Assembly: GCF_022201045.2 (NCBI RefSeq)
Contig: NC_068556.1
Coordinates: 22,115,501 to 22,179,500 of the forward strand
Direction: 5' to 3'
Source: Citrus sinensis
Lineage: Eukaryota > Streptophyta > Magnoliopsida > Sapindales > Rutaceae
Length of the DNA stretch: 64,000 nt
The position numbers and the translations under genes are program-made. The notes beneath the pieces are model-generated. The model was not told where the DNA came from and ran no database searches. It saw nothing but the letters and a program-made list of their open reading frames with translations. Positions 1 to 10,940 of the stretch are shown in pieces. Position 1 is the first letter of the stretch. Every line of letters starts with the position of its first letter.

Positions 1-54
1 GGTAAATTTGAGGGGCTATATTGTAATAATTGTATAAAAGTAAGTTAAATATTC

Positions 55-1552
55 AGGGGTGGGGATATTTCCACCCCATTATTTGTGTAAACCTGCCCCA
101 CTTCTACAAAAAATATATAATAAATATACATTTTTCTAATAAATATAAATCAACAAAAAAAGTAATTAATCAATTAAATTATTCTTATATTTTCTTTTAC
201 TTAAGTTTTTTACTATTAAAGTACATTTGATATAAGTTCTATTTAATTATTCTACTTTATGACATAAAATGACCTACCTGCCCAAAAAAATGTGTTATTG
301 TATCTAATACTTGAGATACTTAATTTTGTGACTTATAATATAACTTCTTAAATGAACTATAATAATTTTTAATATTTTACATGTAAATGGCATAAAGTTG
401 ACCGCCTAATAATTTAATGAGTATTTTCTCGCAAAGACATTAAGTTAGTTTAATTAAAAATTAATAATCTTACTAATAAAGTAGAATTAACTATTTAGAA
501 ACAATGAATTTTGCATAAAATTAAAAAATTATTGAAGTTGAATTAAATTTTTGGTATTTTTACCCTTTAAGGATAAAATAGTCAATTTAAATTTAGGTTA
601 AAGCAATCTTATTAGTCAAATATAATAAAAAATGTAAGTCACAACAAAATAAATTAAGATAGATTTAATTGATTAATTCTTCTGAACTCTTCTTGAGTTG
701 AAAATTTTAAAAATAATGAGATTTTTTTGTAATTATATTCTAAAAATGGGGTGGATTTACAAAATTTGTGGGTTAGAAATATCACCACCGACCCCTTATT
801 GTTGAGTGATGATATCTCCACCCCACAATTTTTGTAAATCAACCCCATTTTCAAAATGTAATTATAACAGTTGCACATTATTTTTAAAAATTTTCAAATC
901 AAGAAGAACTTTGGAGAATTAATTAATTAAATCTATCTTAATTCACTTGTTTTTGTGACTTTAGTTTTTTTAGCATACTTGATTATAAAGATTGCTTTGA
1001 CATAAGTTTAAATTGACTATTTTACCCTTATAAAGTAAATTTATCAAGAATTTACTTTAACTTCAATATTTTTCTAATTTGTACCAAACTCATTGTTTCT
1101 AATACAACTTTATCAGTATGATGATTATTTTTTAATTAAATTAACATAGTGTCTTTATGGCGCAATTCTCATGTAGATTCATGAACTATCAAATTTATGT
1201 CATTTACACATAAGGGTAGTGAAATAACAATTAGGTTTCATTTAAAAAAATTAGATTATAATTCACAAAATTAAATACCTAAATTATTAGATACAATAGC
1301 TCATATTCTATGGGGGTAATTTTGTCTTTTTATATCATAATAATAAAATAGTAAAATAAAATTTGGATTAAAATTTATGATAAAAAATGGTAAAAGAACC
1401 TAAGAAAAAAATTAATAGAAAAATTTAATATATTAACTGTACAAAACTTTTTTTAATTTATATTTTTAAGAATATTATGAACTTATTGTAATTATTTTCT
1501 AGAAGTGGGGTGGATTTACAAAAATAGTGGGGTGGAAATATCCCCGTCTCCC
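55..1552. repeat. Large foldback (inverted-repeat) element
   Basis: The two halves, about 55-803 and 804-1552, are imperfect reverse complements of each other. The outer ends carry matching G-rich motifs (GATATTTCCACCCC near 64-77 and its complement near 1531-1544). A similar motif pair recurs at the centre (about 748-850), so each arm also looks like a smaller element with its own terminal repeats. Internal blocks match in reverse, for example the stretch around 295-350 against the complement of about 1240-1300, and 640-720 against the complement of 880-960. No coding capacity is seen in the arms. The element may be one foldback transposon or two MITEs inserted head to head; no clear target duplication was found. 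Confidence 0.72.
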
Positions 1553-1654
1553 TAAAGACTAATCAATTAGCATAATTAATATATGGAGTAAAAAATATAA
1601 GAAGGTCTTCACTCCTCACAAACTCTGGCAAATTAAGCCAAGAAAGAAACTGCA

Positions 1655-4024
1655 ATGGAGGCGTTGAGAAAGGTTGCTTTAGCCTATTATAATTCTGGAA
1701 CCGATGAAGAAAGACGTTTATTCAACCAATTTTTCCAATCAATGGATAAAGATGGAAACGGTAGGGTGAGTTACAGGGAGTTTTCAGATTTCATGTCGCA
1801 GAAAGCACACGATGAGAACATGCGTACTCGTGACTTCTTCAATCAACTAGACATCGATAGAAGCGGAGGTTTAGATTTTAAGGAAGTGTTGACTCTCTAC
1901 TATATACTGAAAAGTGGAAGGCCAATTTGCGGCCAGTGCAAAATCTTCATAACCAATGAGTATTTCGCTTGCATGAAGTGCTTTGAAACCGGGAGCGCCG
2001 CTTACAGTATCTGCCTGGAATGTTTCCGCGATGGAGCGAGTCTCAATCACAATCATGTCCGTTTTAATTTTGTGGATAATTTCTCGTTGCTTGAGTCTTT
2101 GAGGAAGAAACCTTTACCCAATCATCAGGTATTTATTATTATTATATTATTATTATGAGTAAATATTTGTTTTGTCTCTATATAAGTATTTATTTAATCC
2201 TTATATTTTAAAAAATATCTTAAAATACCCTTACTATTATACCCTTATTTTTTCTTTGTTTTTATGATAACATCCATGCAACAATATTCTTGGTGATGCT
2301 AATGAAAAGAAAGAAAAATGTTAATTTATTAAATTAACATTAAAAGTAAAATAAAAATTAACATTAAAAGTAAAATAATTTTTTTATTTTACTTTTAGGA
2401 TTAATTAGTAACATGATTTTTTAAAAATTATTAACAAGATAACAAGATATTAAATGTAGCTTTAAGTTGGTAATTTATTTATTTATAAATATTTATTAGA
2501 AAGATTATTGCAAGTGTCTGAAAAATATCAATTTCTTTAGACAGATAATTATTGGTAATTTGCTAATTAATTTTTTTTATAGATAAATTAATTAATGTTT
2601 TTAGATTGTTGCAAGATTATTATTGGAAAAATAAAGAAAAATGTGAGAAAAATATTATATATTTAATAGTAGGAGTGTCTTTTGGTATTTTTAAAAATAT
2701 AGGATTGAATGACTATTTTTATTTTGTATAATGGGTGCCATCCGTTCGAAGCAAAAGTAGTTGAAACCGAAGGCGAAACAAGGCCCTCTAAGCCCAGGAC
2801 AAGGGGGTTGACACTTAATTCAAAATATAATGTTCTAAAAGCATTACCAAAAGACTTTTTAAATAAGATTTTATTATTTATTTGAAGAGCCACATCAATA
2901 TTTAAGATTTCAAAAGACACTTCAATTAAAATTCTTCAAATAAAAAATGATTATCTCTCTTCAAATTTAGAGAGTTGTTTTCTCCTTCTTCAATTTATAT
3001 TTTATTACTTTTCATTGGAGAAAGAGAGAGAAGTGCTTTAATTACTATTGACTTTTCCTTTAAAAAAAATAATTATTTGATTAAAATAATATTAATTTAT
3101 TTCTATTTGAAGAGTTTTTTGAAGAATAATATATCTTTTCACCATTTTATTTGCCACATAGATAAGCAAACTGGAGATGCTCTTAAAATTTATAGCACCT
3201 CCACAAGTCTTTATAAATTTTACTCTTCAAATATCTATTTGCTTACCTATGTGGTAAATAGAAGGGTGAAAAAATATGTTATTCTCCAAAAGACTCTTCA
3301 AATAGAAATAAATTAATATTATTTTAATCAAATAATTATTTTTTTTAAAGGAAAGGTCAATAGCAATTAAAACACTTCTCTCTTTTTCTCTAATGAAAAA
3401 TAATAAAATATAAATTGAAGAGGGAGAAAGCAACTCTCCAAATTTGAAGAGAGAAAATTATTTTTTATTTGAAGAATTTTAATTAAAGTGTTTTAGAACC
3501 TTAAATGTTGATGTGACTCTTTAAATAAGTAATAACATTTTATTTGAATAGTCTTTTGGTGATGCTCTAAAAGAGCATTCACCTATATACTAATTGAAGA
3601 TTTTAATTTTTGAAATTAATTGCCTATTTATAAAACTTGTATTGATTCTACAATTGATTGCAGCCAAGTTTGAACAGTTGTTCAGAAAGTTCTTCACATC
3701 TTGTAATTGTTCCTTACAATCCAAATATCCCAGGGGAGAGAAGGGTGAGTTTGACTAAACTTTGATTAATTAATTTTGAATAATCACTTGATTATTTTAT
3801 TTGGTGCATAACATTTTTATAAATTTGGATATAGTGCTGAGGAGCTGTGTTGATTTTTATATATTCTTGGAGTGAATTTCTTGTTGATATATCTATAGTC
3901 TGATAGTGAATTTCTTCGCGTTAAATTATTTATTGATTTCTAGGGTCTATGGCAAGCGGCATTAAAAGTTTTCGAAGCTGCACTTCCCATTGCAGGAATT
4001 GTTGCCGGTTGTTCAATTATGTGA
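1655..4024 (+). CDS. EF-hand / ZZ-like zinc-finger protein
   Basis: Three exons, 1655-2128, 3664-3744 and 3944-4024, join in frame with GT-AG junctions and give 211 aa ending in TGA. EF-hand loops lie at residues 31-42 (D-K-D-G-N-G-R-V-S-Y-R-E, canonical) and 66-77 (D-I-D-R-S-G-G-L-D-F-K-E). Cysteine pairs at 92/95, 106/109 and 120/123 followed by H132 and H134 form a ZZ-type zinc-binding pattern. The C-terminus (from about 186) is a short hydrophobic segment, possibly a membrane or protein contact. The likely role is calcium sensing with a protein-binding zinc module; the partner is unknown. Intron 1 is 1.5 kb because of an inserted foldback. The start is the first ATG of the open frame. I do not know a gene symbol. 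I am sure of the domains and less sure that exons 2-3 are the only 3' form. Confidence 0.85.
2826..3580. repeat. Foldback MITE inside intron 1 of the EF-hand gene
   Basis: Left arm (about 2830-3170) and right arm (about 3215-3575) are reverse complements with only scattered mismatches. Both arms contain the AGAGAGAAGTG...CTTTAATT block and the TTTATTTCTATTTGAAGAG block. Two apparent 70-110-codon frames on opposite strands here encode nearly the same peptide, which is what an inverted repeat predicts and is not evidence of genes. Ends carry the CCAAAAGAC / GTCTTTTGG pair next to GAGCAT-like motifs. A loop of about 40-50 bp separates the arms. It is wholly intronic. Confidence 0.8.
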
Positions 4025-4869
4025 GGCTTGCACACTTCAAATATATTCACAGAAGAAGACTGCAGTCGTCCATCCTAGCTATCCTGAAGATGAAGAATAT
4101 ATAAGCTGTGTGCAATGTTTAGATTTCTTTATGTATGTTTTCAAGTTAATTTGACTTTAGCGTACGACTATTTTTTTATTTATTACATGATACTATTTCT
4201 CAAGAGCACAGCTGATATTTACAAATCAAATTATTATTGGGAGTAATTTACATCAAGAATTGGACTATTGGCACCCCTTCATTGATCTTATAAAACTCTT
4301 ATGATGTTATAATTACATTTAAGGACAAATATAAATAGAATTAATCTCATTTATATTTTCTCTCTCTTCAATTTCATTTTGCTTGCACAATATAAATTTT
4401 TTTTAATCATTAGTATAATCTGAATTTAAGAAGCAATCTAAATTTTTTTTTATCATTTAATTAATCTAAATTTAAGAAGCAAAATTTTAAGCCAAAACAA
4501 TACTCTTGTAATATATATAGCAACAAAATTAGGATACAACATTGTGAGAAAATAAATTAAATAAAATTTTATCTCACTACAAATAATTTTTTAAGAATTC
4601 TCAAACTAATTTTTGCACCAAAAGTTTATATGTATAAAATTGTATTGGACCCATAAAATATTCAATATTTATAAGGTTTTTCTAACTTTTTCTATTAGAT
4701 TTTTTTTTTAGAAATTAATTGATAAAGAAAGTTTCAAGAAAAGAATACAATTATTAAGATAAAAAGAATGAGAAAGTTATTAGAAATTGTAAGATTTATA
4801 AATGATAATAGTATTTATTTAGAAAAAGGATATTTTTGGTATTAAGTGGAATATAATTGAAAAGGGAGT
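4025..4869. other. 3' flank of EF-hand gene, no gene seen
   Basis: AT-rich sequence that should include the 3' UTR of the EF-hand gene (roughly the first 100-200 bases). No other gene, RNA or clear repeat boundary was recognised. Confidence 0.5.
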
Positions 4870-5150
4870 TTCAAAAGGATTTTAGAGGAGTGCTAATAGT
4901 CCCACTCTTACATCAAATATAAAGCAGCCTATCTAGATTTTTAGGCTCGAATAGCCCGCTCAGATTTTTACCCTCTCTAATATTCGAGAGAAGTCTACTC
5001 CACTCACATTTCGAAAGTGAGAAGATTGTCTTCACTCAAATTAAAGAAGAAAAATAAACTCCCACAATGCATTGTGGGGTTCGAACCCATGATCTCACAA
5101 TTGAAGGTATGGGTTCTAACCACTAGACTAAAGCCTAGTGGCTATACGTG
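4870..5150 (-). repeat. tRNA-derived SINE-like element
   Basis: Read on the minus strand from about 5145, the sequence begins with a pol III A-box-like motif (TAGTCTAGTGGTT at about 5118-5130). About 31 nt later comes a B box (GGGTTCGAACCCC at about 5075-5090). This spacing and order match internal promoters of tRNA-derived SINEs. The body runs to about 4870. It is not a tRNA gene: no full cloverleaf is evident and the sequence continues well past the B box. Confidence 0.62.
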
Positions 5151-5298
5151 CGGCTGTGTTTTAGTTTAACTTTTGTCGCAATTTTTGGTACTCCGTTTTC
5201 GGTATGAAGGGCTGCATGAATTTACTTTCATATTTCAATAAAATTTAAGATTAAACTTATTTGTATATTTGTGAAAGACAATTTGCTTCAATAGTTAA

Positions 5299-5305
5299 TT
5301 AATAG

Positions 5306-5352
<47 letters not shown>

Positions 5353-5360
5353 ATTATAAT

Positions 5361-5404
<44 letters not shown>

Positions 5405-5406
5405 CT

Positions 5407-5455
<49 letters not shown>
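5299..5455. repeat. (ATT)n then (AAT)n mirror-image microsatellite
   Basis: A long ATT tract (about 5308-5348) passes through ATAATT units into an AAT tract (about 5363-5402). A TGACTATTA interruption follows, then a second AAT tract to 5455. Because ATT and AAT are complementary the block can fold into long hairpins. It lies exactly where homology to the viral ORF2 of the inverted copy ends, and the open frame there runs on into poly-Ile, Tyr and Asn. Confidence 0.9.
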
Positions 5456-5457
<2 letters not shown>

Positions 5458-5458
<1 letters not shown>

Positions 5459-6357
5459 TCTGGGCTAGGCCCAAAGTAGTTCCACCATTGTTGGAACCAG
5501 TTTGGAAGGCTTTGTACGGTTATTTTTGAATTGAAGAAAAATAACCAAGAATGAGTCTTTTTAGGGTTTTGAATGAAAAATGTATTGAACCAGGCCTGTT
5601 GATAGTCCCAGTAGGAGAAAAATAAACAATGCTTTAATTTTTGTTGGAAATCGACGGGAAAAGTTTTTAATTTGTGGAGTTCATCACCCCACTGTTTTGG
5701 GCTCAAGACTTTAAGAATGGTAGCCGTGGAATAGGCTGGTTCAGTGTGGGATTCACTGAGAAAGAAATGTTTGAACTTTACAGACTGAGTGATTTCCAAA
5801 ATACTTTGGTAGAAAGACTGGGGTTTTGACAAATCCCAAGGTTTGAAAAACCAGCCTTTCGGGAAAATCTTTGAAATGGCTTGAAAAGGATCAGAATGAT
5901 AAAACCCATCTTCCATGGATAAAACATTTTGATGATGAGTTTTATGAAACCAATCCGAAGATTTTTGTGAAAGGTTTGATTGAGAAACAATAATTGAAGA
6001 AGAGCTTTCACATGAAACAATTTCTTTAGAAGAATAAGGTTTTGAAACTGTTTTGGAAGCAGATTTCTCTTCCTCAGGAACTGGAGAAAGAGCTTTATTT
6101 TGGGAAAAACTTTGTAAAGCGAGCATAAGCTCGGGGGACTTTGAAATGGAATTCATCAATTCTTTTACCTGTTCTTGAGAGGCAATGGCTTTAGATTGTG
6201 CTTCTTGATCTTCAATCATGTCTATCCAAGATTTTATAGGCATGGCAGAAGAGAGTAGTTTGTCTTTAAGGGGAGTTGTTTGGGTTTCTTTAGAGGTTGC
6301 TTGAGAAGCAGAGTCTTTAAGAATGGCTTTGCCTTTGTCTTTCTTTCTGGGTGGCAT
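5458..6357 (-). pseudogene. Viral ORF2 fragment, minus copy
   Basis: The frame starts with ATG at 6357 (M-P-P-R-K-K-D-K-G-K) and stays open to the edge of viral homology at 5458, then enters microsatellite-encoded residues. It corresponds to the plus-copy ORF2 starting at 13254. Where the plus copy has a TAG at 13758-13760, this copy has a tryptophan codon. The product is Lys/Ser-rich at its N-terminus and Trp/Phe-rich further on. Its function is unknown; a second ORF downstream of RNase H is typical of florendoviruses. The ATG overlaps the upstream stop as TAATG. The 3' third is missing. Confidence 0.75.
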
Positions 6358-6359
6358 TA

Positions 6360-7478
6360 TCTGTTTTGGAGAAATTCCCTGGTTAGAAAATCAGGGATAG
6401 AATTTGTATCGTCTTTAATGAATTCAATGTCAAAATAAAAAACACTTAAAATAGCTTGCCATCGTGCAAAAATCTGTTTTGATGCAATGTTCTGTACATC
6501 TTTTTCTAAAACATGTTTTGCAGCTTTGCAGTCAATTCTAAGTAAAAATTTTTGATTTAATAAATCACTTTGAAATTTAGATATACATAAAACAATGGAA
6601 AGAATTTCTTTTTTAATAGTAGAGTAATTTCTTTGACATTCATTCTAATGAGCAGAAACATACTGTACTTTTTGTTCCTTATTATTTTCTTTTTGTTTTA
6701 ATATTCCTCCATAACCTAAATCTGATGCATCAGTCTCAACAATTTTAGGTAATGTAGGATTTACAAGAAATAAACAAGGGATATCTTTAACAAAACTCTT
6801 TATGAGTTTAACTACTTTAGTGTGTTCGTCTGTCCATGCAACATGGTTTTTCTTTAATCTATCATGCAAAGGTTTTGATAACCTATTGATGTTAGGACAG
6901 AAATCAAGGACATAATTTAAACTTCTTAAGAATCTTTGCAATTGGGTTTTATCAAGGATTCTATCAAGAAACTTGTCAGCGAAGACAAGAGATCGCTCAA
7001 TAGGAGTAATAGTTCCTTTGGAAATGTAATGACCTAAGAACCTGATCTTTGTTTGAAACAAAGAGACTTTAGAACTAGAAATGGCTAAACCAGCCTTTCT
7101 AGTGGCAAGGAAAAAATTCTTTAGATATTTGAAATGTTGGTCAATTGTTTGGGAAAAGATCAACACATAGTGTATATAAACAATGCAAAATTCAGAGAAA
7201 GGGTTATAAATATCATTAATAATTCTTTGGAATTCTGAAGGTGCATTTTTTAAACCGAATGGCATTACAGTCCATTCGTACTGTCCAAAGGAACAATAAA
7301 AGCAGTTTTATAACGGTCTTTAGGGTGAATTTGAATTTGCCAAAATCCAGATTTCATATCAAATTTTGAAAAAATGAATGCAGCATGAAGTTTCTGGAGC
7401 AAATTCTTTTTATTAGGTATAGGATACCTAATCCATTTTAATGCTTTATTCAGAGGTTTGTAATTTATGACTAATCTG
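6360..7478 (-). pseudogene. Viral RT-RNase H fragment, minus copy
   Basis: Read on the minus strand, this is the RT palm onward and RNase H. It is broken. A one-base deletion near 7275-7280 shifts the frame before the F-G-L-K-N-A-P motif, and a TAG near 6645 lies inside RNase H. The RT catalytic box reads Y-I-H-Y instead of Y-I-D-D (near 7170), so both metal-binding aspartates are lost. The 5' portion of RT and everything upstream is absent. It cannot encode active enzyme. Confidence 0.8.
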
Positions 7479-7678
7479 GGTGTGTAATATAGTTTAGAGA
7501 CTGTGTTTAAAGACTTGTGTTTTGTTTGAAAATTGTTTGTGTGGTGAGTGTTACCTTTGGGTGCCTTGGTAGCTTTTGGTTGTAAGTCCCGATTTGGTTG
7601 AAGGGCAGTAAAACCAATTCTTAGCCTTGGATTGTAGTCACACCGACAAGACTATTAATAGGGCATAGGTTTTTGACC

Positions 7679-8919
7679 ATGGATTCTCTACTCTATAGAG
7701 CATCTTCTTTTTCTAGCTCTTCTTCCGGGAAGACTAAAGATTCAAATAATGTTGTTAATTCAGAAGAATTTGTAATTGAAGACTTTAATAAAGCAATTGA
7801 TAATTAGGAACTACCAAAGATTTCCAAAGAAATGATTTACAAAACAAAAAAGCTTGATTTTCTAAAGAATGATTATGTTATAAAAATTGAAGAACGTGAC
7901 ATAACCCTTTCAAAGCCATTTGAAACTATTCACTTATTTTCAAAACATTCCTTAAAGAAATTAAAAGATAAAGGTTTTAATTATGTTCACATCGGCTTTA
8001 TACAAGTCGTCATAAAACCTCTTACTAAAGAAGGTCTGGATACTTCCACCCTTGCCATACTCAGAGATGGGCGATTAATCTCTTTTGATAATTCTTTACT
8101 AAGTAGTATAGAATCGAGTCTTTGTAAAGGCCCTATCTCGTTCGACTGTTATCCGAACATAACAGTTTCCTTAAAAGACAAAAACATTCTGAAAAGCATG
8201 ATCTTGAAAATCAAGACTCATAATTATCATATGATTGAGGGATCTGTCCCAGTAGCCTTAATTTTTAAAATTTCTAACAATCTATGATTTCTGCGTTTAG
8301 TACGCAACATAAATTCCAGTCAAAAAGAGAAGAGACTCTCCTCTTACAGACTGATCTGTCTAAAGCCAACACTGTAATTCCAAAGCCAATCCAATGGAAA
8401 GATGTCAATCTTCCAGACGAATGGATTCTTGAAGGAGCCACTGCACCAGTGATTCCAAAACAACTTAAGCCAAATACAGAGTTGCAAAATGTGACTCAGT
8501 ATTCCGATGGTAAAGCCAAACTATCCTTTAGAAGATCTACTTCATCTAGATTTTCAGACAAGGATTCTGTCTCTAGTATCCCTTCTTTGGAAAGGAAATT
8601 TTCAAAAATTCCTTCTGTTATAAATCTTCCTTTCCAAGGCCAACCTAGGTTTTCCACTTCGGATATACCTAATTCTTCTATACATTCTGTTGACTATATC
8701 ATTAGTGTTCCCCATCCTATCTACACTAGTAGTCAACAAAATCAAAGACAGGACGAGAAGGAACATTCTCCTCCAACTTTTCCTACATTTTCTGCAGTCA
8801 CAGAAAATGTAATTAATGTCATTAAAAAGATTTTGAATTGGACAAAACTCTTCTTCATAATGATTTTTATTCTGACATTAATAAAGAAAAAAGACTTTGG
8901 TTTTTCAAACATTTCTTAA
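7679..8919 (+). pseudogene. Viral movement protein region of ORF1
   Basis: The first ATG after the leader is at 7679. Its frame hits TAG at 7805-7807, then continues open through 8287. The 7832-8287 portion contains residues typical of the caulimovirid 30K-type movement protein (a G-F-I-Q-V core and a later L-A-I-L-R-D-G-R motif). The downstream part continues in a different frame from 8284 (D-E-W-I-L-E-G segment) and ends at 8919. One stop and one frameshift therefore break it. In the family this protein lines plasmodesmata for cell-to-cell spread. Confidence 0.72.
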
Positions 8920-10933
8920 ACCAAAAAAAAGAAATCCAACAAGTTTATTATGAATTTGTATATTTGCATCAAGTTCATATATTATTTTTTGATTGGTTTG
9001 AAATATATGCTTCAGACAACAATATTGCTTATCCTTTTAAATAATCAAACCCCATTACTGTTAGAACGAATATTGCTGAATGGAATCTTTTTGGTAGTGG
9101 TCGAATCATAGAATCTGAGCATCCACCTCTTAGAAGTTTGACTATTAACCATGGTGAACCTCCTGTCGAGATTAGAGCCTCACCCTATAAAATCCATAAA
9201 CCTACTGATTTAGAAACAGATTTAGATAGCATTATTCAACAGAATAATTTCTGTAATGCTAATCTAAATACGATGGGAAAACAGTTGACTAGATTAGAAA
9301 ACCAATTCCAGAAAGTCAACCATAGCTGTTTCTCCTATTACATTAAAGTCTGATTCTGACAAAAAGCTTAAAGAGCCTATTTTCAAACCTTTTCAGGTTT
9401 CGAAAACCAATCAAAAGCTTGTTCAAGAGTTAAAATCAGATTTTGCTAAAGCCATTAGAGAACAACTAGATAGAATAGAAGCTTCCTCTTCTTCTAGTAA
9501 GGTCCAGGTAGCCCCTGATAGTGCCCAATCTAGTAAGATTAGAGTACTAGAGCAAGACAACTTGTCCATAGCCTCTTCTGATATAGAAGCCTTTAAAGAA
9601 GAATCGGTCCCTAAAGCCAACAAAATCCATTGGGAATTAGTCCTACCTACTGTCAAGTCTCCACCTGATTTAGCCATAGACAATAGACCTAGTGCATTAA
9701 ACAAATCGCGATTTAATGCATCTTATGTCTATGAGTAGAATATTGATGGTATGTCTGAATATAACATCTTAGGATTGTTGTAACAGATGACTATGGCAGC
9801 TAATGCCTATAAAACTCAGTCGGGAACTTCTGACAAAGCCATTGCAGAAATTCTCATTGCTGGGTTTACTGGTCAACTAAAAGGTTAGTGGGATCATCTT
9901 CTCATCAAACAGTAACAATTAGATATCCTCAATTAAATTCAAACAGATGAAAATGGAGCACCCATCTTAGAAGAATTGAATGATCTTATTCAGGATGTTG
10001 TTGCTACCCTGATTCTTACTATTTCCTTACACTTCATAGGTGATCATTCTCACTTTAGAAATAAAAATGCTGAGTTACTACATAACTTGAGATGTAGAAA
10101 ACTTAGTGAATTCCAAAGCTACAAAACCACATTCTTCACCAGACTTTTCCTTAGTGATGATGCAAATCATATAACATGAAAGAAAAAATTCCTTGCAGGT
10201 TTACCTACCCTATTAGGAGAAAAGGTTAGGAATTCTATTAAAGGCCTTTATGACAATCGTATTCCCTATGATGAGCTCACATACGGTGAACTTGTTAGTT
10301 TTGTTAACAAAGAAGGTTTAAAGATTTGTCAAGATTTGAAACTTCAGAAACGACTAAAATGGGAGCTTAGGAAGTCTAAGCAAGAATTAGGCAGTTTCTG
10401 TAAGCAATTCAATTATGACCCCTTTAAAACTTCCACCTCTAAAGATTGTAATGGTAAGTGTTCTACAAAACCTTACAAGAAACATTACAAGTCCAAGAGC
10501 CATAGAAAGCCCTTTCAAGATTTTAGAGAACTTTCTTATAAGAAACCGTCAAGGCCTTATAAGAAGTCCAATTTCTCTAAAAAGAAAGATTTTAGAGCCA
10601 AATCTAAAACCCCCTTTTAACTACAAAGAAGCCACATGTTATAAGTGTGGAAAGAAAGGCCACACTGCAAAATTTTGTAGAATGAACAGGAAGCTCCATG
10701 AGCTTGGCCTTGACGAAGAAATACTCTCTAAAGTAGCCCCTTTGCTTATAGAGTCTTCTGACTCTGAGTCTTCCATGACGGGAGATAGTGAGCCTCTGCA
10801 GGTTGATGAGTTAATCGACTCAGATACATCTGCATTTAGTGATAGTGATTCTGATGCAGAATCCTATTTAAAGAAAATCAATGTGTTGACCAAAGACCAA
10901 GAAACTTTCTTTGAGTTAGTCAAACACATTTAA
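8920..10933 (+). pseudogene. Viral coat-protein region with zinc knuckle
   Basis: Coding-like sequence is scattered over several frames with in-frame stops (for example near 9736, 9781, 9885 and 10177) and frameshifts near 9330 and 10610. The middle part resembles a capsid domain. It is followed by a strongly basic Lys/Arg/Ser tract (about 10440-10615) and a CCHC zinc knuckle (C-Y-K-C-G-K-K-G-H-T-A-K-F-C, 10637-10678). An acidic Ser/Asp/Glu-rich segment (10750-10870) follows. This order matches coat proteins of the family. It is not functional. Confidence 0.7.
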
Positions 10934-10940
10934 GATCCTA

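Larger units (their letters stand above)
5458..7478 (-). mobile_element. Partial endogenous caulimovirid, inverted copy
   Basis: This 2.0 kb stretch is the reverse complement, with few differences, of about 12129-14157 in the plus-strand viral copy. It covers the second part of RT, the RNase H domain and most of ORF2. It ends at the microsatellite on one side and abuts the leader of the plus-strand copy at 7478-7489 on the other. The arrangement is a rearranged pararetroviral insertion: two viral segments head to head. Caulimovirids do not need integration to replicate, so such scrambled copies usually arise by illegitimate recombination. Confidence 0.85.

Noticed and set aside
2975..3433. 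Two opposed ORFs of 113 and 68 codons with nearly the same peptide
   Set aside because: They are the two arms of the foldback element read in opposite directions; low-complexity Ile/Leu/Lys/Phe composition and no homology.
5076..5130. Possible tRNA gene from A and B boxes
   Set aside because: No acceptor stem pairing or complete cloverleaf, and sequence continues as a SINE body.
5299..5457. C-terminal poly-Ile/Tyr/Asn extension of the viral ORF2
   Set aside because: It is simply the microsatellite read in an open frame.
7560..7600. Initiator-Met tRNA primer-binding site in the viral leader
   Set aside because: Only partial resemblance; no exact TGGTATCAGAGC was found here or near 15380.
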